Part shown: positions 58,945 through 64,000 of the stretch, piece by piece
How the letters are laid out: each line of letters starts with the position of its first letter
Numbering within the stretch: the stretch's first letter is position 1
Assembly (NCBI RefSeq): GCF_015840915.1
Contig: NZ_CP060398.1
Span: forward strand, 1,302,001-1,366,000
DNA: 64,000 nt
Source of the DNA: Synechococcus sp. CBW1002
GTDB lineage: Bacteria > Cyanobacteriota > Cyanobacteriia > PCC-6307 > Cyanobiaceae
Direction of reading: 5' to 3'
The notes under the pieces: model-generated
What the model was told of the DNA's origin: nothing
The model's database searches: none
The model's input: only the letters and a program-made list of their open reading frames with translations
Program-made: the position numbers and the translations under genes

Positions 58945-59877
58945 TCAGCCGATTGTGCCCAGGTTGGGCAGATGGTTCGTATAGCCCAGAAAGCTGGGAT
59001 AGCCGTGTTCGATCGTCAGGAACTGCCGGCAGTTCCAGGCTGGTTTCCAGACCTCGAAATGTTGCAGCACCGTATAGGTGGCCACGGTTTCCAGGGGGCC
59101 CACAAAGCCGTCCCGGGGCAGGTCTGCTTGCTGGCGCAGCTGCTGCAGCTGCGGCCGGCTCAGGGCAAAACTGCCGGCATGGGGATTGCTGGCACGATCG
59201 AAGTGCAGCATCTCACCGTTTCTCCAGCAGGCTTCGGCCACATTCGCCTGCGGACGGTGCCGGGCCAGCATCGGATTCGCCGCCACCAGGGTCGACCAAT
59301 CGAGAGGACCATCGACGAACAGGCGGCCCAGGCCCAGCCTGGACCGCAGCTCGTAGCGGTGCGGCATCAGCACCACCCGCTGCTCCGTGAGCTGGGCGCA
59401 CCAGAGCAGCTTGTCGAGGTAATCCGGATCCTGGATCACCAGGTCATCCTCCAGGTACAGGCTCAGATCAGCCACTGGATCCCGCTCCAGCAGGTGCTGT
59501 CGCGCCGCCGCCGGCAGGTCGCGTGGATCCTCCAGGTCGAGGCGATGAACATGCAGACGGTCGCTGAAGCAGGTCAGCACCTCCTCAAGCCAGGCGTCGC
59601 CGGTCACGAACACATGGCATTCGATTGCAATCCCAGCCAGGCGCTGGGTTGGATACACCGGCTCCGCTGTGGTGCGCAGGCCCCGCCCGGCGATGTCGAG
59701 CACGCTTTCCCGTTCAGACCGTGCCAGCCCCAGCACCGATCCCAGACAGCGAGCCAGGGCCAGAGAACGGCTCAGCCGTTTCCCGTTCCGCGATCCATAG
59801 CCTTGCTCGCTGCCACGATCATCGAAATAGTGGGGGATGGCAACACGCACGCCACAAGGCCTGGCCATCCTGTTCAT
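58945..59877 (-). CDS. Putative glycosyltransferase, GT-A-like
   Basis: About 310 residues, soluble. An acidic patch SLYLEDDLVIQDPDYLDKLL in a Rossmann-like setting looks like the DxD-type metal and nucleotide-sugar site of GT-A enzymes; later FDRASNPHAGSFALSRPQL and the WKPAWN stretch are acceptor-side candidates. I do not place it in a named GT family. Start: ATG 59877 or 59868, with 47 bases to the divergent GT4 gene. It is convergent with the RTX genes. Confidence 0.65.
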   Translation of the reverse strand: MNRMARPCGVRVAIPHYFDDRGSEQGYGSRNGKRLSRSLALARCLGSVLGLARSERESVLDIAGRGLRTTAEPVYPTQRLAGIAIECHVFVTGDAWLEEVLTCFSDRLHVHRLDLEDPRDLPAAARQHLLERDPVADLSLYLEDDLVIQDPDYLDKLLWCAQLTEQRVVLMPHRYELRSRLGLGRLFVDGPLDWSTLVAANPMLARHRPQANVAEACWRNGEMLHFDRASNPHAGSFALSRPQLQQLRQQADLPRDGFVGPLETVATYTVLQHFEVWKPAWNCRQFLTIEHGYPSFLGYTNHLPNLGTIG

Positions 59878-59924
59878 GCGGCACACTGAGCACCACGATT
59901 TTAGGTTCCGCCACCTCCAGCCCC

Positions 59925-61166
59925 TTGAACATCCTCTTCGTTCATCAGAACTTCCCCGGCCAGTACCGCCACATCGTGCGCGCACTGGCCAAGGCGGGGG
60001 GGAACCGCTTGGTGGCCCTGGCGATCGAGGAGCCCAGCGAACCGATCCCCGCCGGTGTCACCCATGTGCGCTATGGCATTCGGCGCGCCAGCGCTACAGA
60101 TCTGCAGCCCTGGGTGCAGGATGTGGAGACCAAGACCATCCGTGGTGAGGCCTGCGCCACCGCAGCCCATCGTTTACGCGAACAGGGCTTCAGCCCGGAT
60201 CTGATCTGCGGTCACCCCGGCTGGGGCGAAATGCTCTTTCTGCGGGATCTCTGGCCGGAAGCGCCGATCCTCACCTATCAGGAATTCTTCTACCAGGCCC
60301 ATGGTTTCGACTATGACTTTGATCCCGAACTTCAGGGCATCCCCAGCTGGCAGGATTGCGCCCGCATCCGCATGAAAACGGCCAACCTGTTGCTCAATCT
60401 CGAGATCAGCAACTGGAGCGTCACACCCACCGCCTTCCAGCGCAGCAGCTTCCCACCCGCCTGGCGCTCAAGGTTGAGCGTGATCCACGACGGCATCGAC
60501 ACCCACCATGCGAGACCCCGCGCCGATGCTCCGCCCCTGACCCTTCCCGACGGCACCACCCTGCGTCAGGGCGAGCCGATCGTGACCTTTGTGAACCGGT
60601 GTCTTGAGCCCTATCGCGGCTGCCACACCATGATCCGGGCCATCCCGGAGCTGCAGCGGCTGGCGCCTGAGGCCCGGCTGGTGATCGTGGGCCGTACCGA
60701 GGGGGTGAGCTATGGCGCCGTCTGCCAGGAAGGGGAATGGAAAGACCGCTTTCTCGCCGAGATCGAGGGCCAGTTCGATCCGAGCCGGGTGCATTTCAGC
60801 GGCCATCTGCCGTACAAGCAGTTCATTCCACTGCTGCAGCTGAGTGCCGCCCATGTCTATCTCACCTATCCCTTCGTTCTGAGCTGGAGCCTGCTCGAGG
60901 CGATGTCCTGCGCTGCCGCCGTGGTGGGGTCGGCGACCGCACCGGTGCAGGAGGTGATCCGCCACGGTCACAACGGCCTGCTGGTGGATTTCTTCTCTCC
61001 CGCCGAGCTCGCCGCCAGCGTGGCCGAGCTGCTGGCCAATCGTCCCCTGGCCGAGCGCCTCGGCGCCGCCGCCCGTGCCACCGTTCTGGCCGACTACAGC
61101 CTCAAGCCGTGCCTGTCTCGCCAGCTGGCGCTCATGTCGCTGGTGGCCAGCCGCGCGGTGGGCTGA
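59925..61166 (+). CDS. GT4-family glycosyltransferase
   Basis: 413 residues, two Rossmann-like domains. N-terminus LNILFVHQNFPGQYRHIVRA, with HPGWGEMLFLRDLWPEAPIL; C-terminal donor domain has EARLVIVGRTEGVSYGAVCQ, VHFSGHLPYKQFIPLLQLSA and SWSLLEAMSCAAAVVGSATA (E-x7-E pattern), then HGHNGLLVDFFSPAELA. The GT4 N-terminal part is of the Glyco_trans_4-like type seen in cyanobacterial glycan clusters. TTG start at 59925 matches; no ATG fits. Precedes the TPR gene by 50 bases. Confidence 0.9.
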   Translation: MNILFVHQNFPGQYRHIVRALAKAGGNRLVALAIEEPSEPIPAGVTHVRYGIRRASATDLQPWVQDVETKTIRGEACATAAHRLREQGFSPDLICGHPGWGEMLFLRDLWPEAPILTYQEFFYQAHGFDYDFDPELQGIPSWQDCARIRMKTANLLLNLEISNWSVTPTAFQRSSFPPAWRSRLSVIHDGIDTHHARPRADAPPLTLPDGTTLRQGEPIVTFVNRCLEPYRGCHTMIRAIPELQRLAPEARLVIVGRTEGVSYGAVCQEGEWKDRFLAEIEGQFDPSRVHFSGHLPYKQFIPLLQLSAAHVYLTYPFVLSWSLLEAMSCAAAVVGSATAPVQEVIRHGHNGLLVDFFSPAELAASVAELLANRPLAERLGAAARATVLADYSLKPCLSRQLALMSLVASRAVG

Positions 61167-61216
61167 ATCGGGCTTGGCCCCGCCCTGTCTTTCCTCGCTA
61201 CCCAGGAGTTCCTGCC

Positions 61217-62893
61217 ATGGCCAAAGCCGGTGGATTCGGAGGCCGCCCCACCCCCGGGGCCACCGGCCGGCAGCGACCCATGCGCTCGGTCGATGCGTTG
61301 GTGCAAGCGGCGATCGCCGCCCACCGCCGTGGGGATACCGCCGCCGCAGAAGCGGGCTACAGGGCAGCCCTGCAGGCCACGAACCGCCACCCCATCCTGC
61401 TCTCCAACCTGGGTGCCCTGCTCAAGGCCGATGGACGCAGCGAGGAGGCCATGGCGCTTTACGGCGAAGCGATCCGCAAACAGCCTGGTTTCAGCAATGT
61501 CCGCGTCAATCTGGCCAATCTGCTGCGTGATCGCGGTGCCCTGGACCAGGCCCGGGAGGTGTTGGAGCAGGGGCTGGAGCACGATCCAGCCCACCTGGAA
61601 AGCCTCCATCTCCTGGCCCTGTTGCTGTTGGAGCTCAAGAACAGGACCACAGCCCTGGCCATGGTGGAACGGGCCCTGACGGTCGATCCCAGCCACATCC
61701 CCTCCCTGCTGGTGCTCACCAGCGTGCGCCTCGCCGAAGACGATCTTGACGCCGCCCAGGGTCTGCTGGACACGGTGCTGCAGCGTGATCCCGGTCAGGC
61801 CAAGGCGCACCTGCTGCGCAGCGAGCTGCAGCGTTCGCGTGGCGATCTGGTGGCCGCGAAGGAGAGCGTGGAGCGGGGCCGGAACCTGATGCCGGAGGAC
61901 GACCCCGAGCGTGAGATCTGGCGCTTCAACCGGGCCGTTCTCGACCTGTTCGCCGGCGACTGGACGCCATCGACCTGGCGCGACTACGAGACCCGCTGGC
62001 TGGCTCCCCAGATGATCTCCCACCAGCGGCATCAGCACCTGCCCCGCTGGCAGGGGCAGGTGGACCAGCACCCCCTTGCAGGCTCCCTGCTGATCTGGCG
62101 GGAGCAGGGGATCGGCGAGGAAATCCTCTTCCTCAGCCTGGTGCGCGATTTGATCGCCCAGGGGCAGCCTCTGGTGCTGGAGGTCTCAGCCCGCCTCCAA
62201 CGGCTGGTTCAACGGAGCTTCCCCGGTGTGCCTGTGATCAGCCAGGGGGACTCCCTGGCGGGCCTCGACATCACCGCCGCCCTGCCGCTTGGCAGCCTCG
62301 GTCTGCACAGCGGCTTCGACCAGGCTTCCTGGCTGCGCCGCCGCAGTCCATTCCTGCGGCCAGGGGCGGAGAGCGACCTGGCCCGGGTGCGCGCCTGCCT
62401 GCCCCACCCCACCCACAGGAGCCGGGTGGGGCTCTGCTGGCGCAGCGTGGGATCGATCTATGCCGGACCGAAGTCCATCCCCCTGGCCAGTTTTGAACCA
62501 CTGACCGGCCAGGCCGACACCCAGTGGATCAGCCTCCAGCATGGGGCCCTGGAGCCAGGGGAGGCTGAGGGGCTTGAACGTCTGGGGATTCACCGTCCGG
62601 ACGCCGATTTCTTCCACGATCTGGAAGCCCTGGCCGCCTGGATTGCCAGCTGCGATCTTGTGATCACGATCAGTACCGCCACGGCCCATCTGGCCTGCGC
62701 CCTCGGCAAGCCCACCTGGATGCTGTTGCCCGCTCCGCAATCGTTCTTCTGGTGGTGGGGCAATGAGGGAACACATACGCCCTGGTACCCCAGCGCCCGG
62801 CTGTTCCGTCAGCCCAGCCCCGGCGACTGGGACGGTGTGATCACGCAGGTCCACCAGGCACTCGGGAGCTCCATACCATCGGCAGACTCCTGA
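61217..62893 (+). CDS. TPR-repeat protein with C-terminal GT9/GT41-like glycosyltransferase domain
   Basis: 558 residues. N-terminal half has about seven TPR units (LVQAAIAAHRRGDTAAAEAG, ILLSNLGALLKADGRSEEAM, NVRVNLANLLRDRGALDQAR). From about 275 a GT-B domain follows: LIWREQGIGEEILFLSLV, SRVGLCWRSVGSIYAGPKSI, QWISLQHG, SCDLVITISTATAHLACALG (GT9-like donor loop) and LPAPQSFFWWWGNEGTHTPW. TPR-GT9/41-like proteins in bacteria are candidate protein O-glycosyltransferases. ATG 61217 follows AGGAG at 61203-61207. Confidence 0.88.
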   Translation: MAKAGGFGGRPTPGATGRQRPMRSVDALVQAAIAAHRRGDTAAAEAGYRAALQATNRHPILLSNLGALLKADGRSEEAMALYGEAIRKQPGFSNVRVNLANLLRDRGALDQAREVLEQGLEHDPAHLESLHLLALLLLELKNRTTALAMVERALTVDPSHIPSLLVLTSVRLAEDDLDAAQGLLDTVLQRDPGQAKAHLLRSELQRSRGDLVAAKESVERGRNLMPEDDPEREIWRFNRAVLDLFAGDWTPSTWRDYETRWLAPQMISHQRHQHLPRWQGQVDQHPLAGSLLIWREQGIGEEILFLSLVRDLIAQGQPLVLEVSARLQRLVQRSFPGVPVISQGDSLAGLDITAALPLGSLGLHSGFDQASWLRRRSPFLRPGAESDLARVRACLPHPTHRSRVGLCWRSVGSIYAGPKSIPLASFEPLTGQADTQWISLQHGALEPGEAEGLERLGIHRPDADFFHDLEALAAWIASCDLVITISTATAHLACALGKPTWMLLPAPQSFFWWWGNEGTHTPWYPSARLFRQPSPGDWDGVITQVHQALGSSIPSADS

Positions 62894-62906
62894 GCAGGCC
62901 GGTCTG

Positions 62907-63641
62907 GTGATTCCCCGAATCCTTCATTACCTCTGGCTCAGTGATGAGCCCAGGCCAGAGCTCATGCGCCGCTGTATCGCGTCGTGGCAGCAGGTGATGC
63001 CTGACTTCCAGATCCGGCACTGGTCGTTGGCCGATTTTGATCAGAGCGCCCTGCCCCTCTTCGCCCAGCAGGCGATCGCGCTGAGGCAGTGGGCCTTTGC
63101 CTCCGATGTGCTGCGGCTCTGGCTTCTTGTTCAGCATGGGGGGGTGTATTTCGATGCGGATGTGCTGGCCGTGCGTTCCCTGGAGCCCCTGCTGGGCTAC
63201 GAGGCGTTCACGGCGGTGGAGTTCAATCCCATGGCTTTTGCCGCCGGGAACGGCGCCGCCTGGCTGGATGCTGATGGCAACCGGCGGGCAGGCGTTCGCC
63301 ACCAGGGACCGCCACCCGGCATCGGCCTGCAGGCGGCGGTGCTGGGCGCGGTTGCCGGGCACCCCTTCCTGCGCTCCTGCCTGGCCTACTACGAGTGCCG
63401 CCCTTTCCTGGAGCCCGATGGCAGCTGGCACCGCGATCCGATCGCCCCCGGGATCTATGGCCTGGCAGCGGAGCAGCATGGCTTCCGCTGGATCAACCAC
63501 ATGCAGAAACTCAGCCATGGCGTTGTTGTTCTGCCGGCGGAGATCATCGCCAGCACCAAGGCCCAATATGGGCGCAATACCCTGGCTTTCCACTGCTGCG
63601 CCGGATCGTGGCGCCAATCAATGCCACAGGTATTCCCTTAA
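62907..63641 (+). CDS. GT32-family glycosyltransferase (OCH1/capsular-type)
   Basis: 244 residues. PRILHYLWLSDEPRPELM at the start and LRQWAFASDVLRLWLLVQHG then VYFDADVLAVRSLEPLLGY (the DxD metal motif, GGVYFDAD) define GT32 sugar transferases. C-terminus has LSHGVVVLPAEIIASTKA, matching the family. GTG start at 62907, 13 bases after the TPR-GT stop, so probably the same operon. Confidence 0.92.
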   Translation: MIPRILHYLWLSDEPRPELMRRCIASWQQVMPDFQIRHWSLADFDQSALPLFAQQAIALRQWAFASDVLRLWLLVQHGGVYFDADVLAVRSLEPLLGYEAFTAVEFNPMAFAAGNGAAWLDADGNRRAGVRHQGPPPGIGLQAAVLGAVAGHPFLRSCLAYYECRPFLEPDGSWHRDPIAPGIYGLAAEQHGFRWINHMQKLSHGVVVLPAEIIASTKAQYGRNTLAFHCCAGSWRQSMPQVFP

Positions 63642-63793
63642 GGTCCGTCGTGAAGAATGGAACGCTTCATGGGGTTGGCTCTTCCATGACTTCGGTGTCT
63701 TTCACGGCTGGAGTCAGCCTCGCCCGCGTTTGCCGAAACTATCAATAGAGAGTGCAACTAAGGCCTGGTTTTCAATATGTTCTTCGGCCAGAT

Positions 63794-64000
63794 CAGGATA
63801 TCGGCGCGCAGGTGAGTGCCAGCACCTGTTTGAGGTGGCGCTCATACATCTCCGCCACCTCCGCAGCTGTCAGGTAGCGCCAGGCGGCATGGGCGCCTGC
63901 ACTGGCGTGATAGGCCGTCTCACAGCTGAAACGCTCCACCACCGTTGGTGGTGGTGGAGTGGGGTCATGGCGTGCCAGGTGCCGTGCGAAGAAGATGTCC
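63794..64000 (-). CDS. C-terminal part of a DUF5672-like (putative glycosyltransferase) gene
   Basis: Open reading frame entering from the right edge; 68 residues visible, ending at 63794 (CAPIS then stop). The readable part includes DIFFARHLARHDPTPPPPTV, ERFSCETAYHASAGAHAAWR and YLTAAEVAEMYERHLKQVLA. The CETAYHASAGAHAAW stretch resembles the C-terminus of DUF5672 proteins, which often sit in glycan clusters. Start lies outside the window; family call is tentative. Confidence 0.55.

Overview
The window is a high-GC (roughly two thirds G+C by eye), gene-dense stretch of bacterial chromosome. It most resembles a unicellular picocyanobacterium of the Cyanobium / Synechococcus (subcluster 5.2-like) group. 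The evidence is the gene set and its order: a cyanobacterial egtB-egtD ergothioneine pair with its small partner genes, an RpaB-like response regulator, a group 2 sigma factor, adjacent miaA-infC and cysE-secA blocks, and Cys-type glutathione peroxidase. No rRNA, CRISPR array, insertion sequence or phage gene was seen. One tRNA (Gly, GCC) is present.

Layout. 1-3.8 kb: ruvB, a TPR protein and an M20 amidohydrolase in one overlapping leftward unit, divergent from smpB. 3.8-6.9 kb: an atypical membrane Ser/Thr kinase and a cysteine synthase. 7-11.1 kb: egtB, egtD, two small helical proteins and a YdcF-like protein (ergothioneine cluster). 11.1-17.9 kb, leftward: a small conserved protein, lysS, an OmpR-type regulator, a lone sugar-type binding lipoprotein and mreBCD. 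18-23.5 kb: ssb, ahcY, tsaE, a PfkB sugar kinase, mutY and a TIGR02466-type oxygenase. 23.5-27.5 kb: two large GT39-like membrane glycosyltransferases. 27.5-32.2 kb: an isochorismatase-like hydrolase divergent from a glutamine-synthetase-like ligase, a sigma factor and mgtE. 32.2-34.7 kb: a low-GC patch with a MurG/UGT-like glycosyltransferase and a sulfotransferase, probably acquired. 34.7-42.95 kb: gpx, two fluoride-channel subunits, an SH3-like protein, gyrB, miaA, infC, a dienelactone hydrolase, a GntR regulator and cysE. 43-50 kb: a Wzm/Wzt polysaccharide exporter, secA, a GT4 glycosyltransferase, a GNAT protein and the tRNA.

50.7-64 kb is the most distinctive region. A translationally coupled operon encodes a parvulin-like protein, a type I secretion ABC transporter with a cyclic-nucleotide-binding-like N-terminus and an inactive C39-like domain, and an HlyD-type adaptor. 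Two tandem, duplicated RTX-type calcium-binding proteins follow, each with its own promoter and terminator. A glycosyltransferase cluster comes next (GT-A-like, GT4, TPR-GT9-like fusion, GT32, and part of a DUF5672-like gene at the edge). A reasonable reading is a secreted, calcium-dependent and possibly glycosylated cell-surface protein system. With the Wzm/Wzt exporter, the GT39 enzymes and the sulfotransferase patch, the window holds an unusual amount of cell-envelope decoration capacity between otherwise ordinary housekeeping genes.

Start codons were chosen by family N-termini, overlaps and visible ribosome-binding sites. Many envelope genes use GTG or TTG starts, and alternatives are stated.
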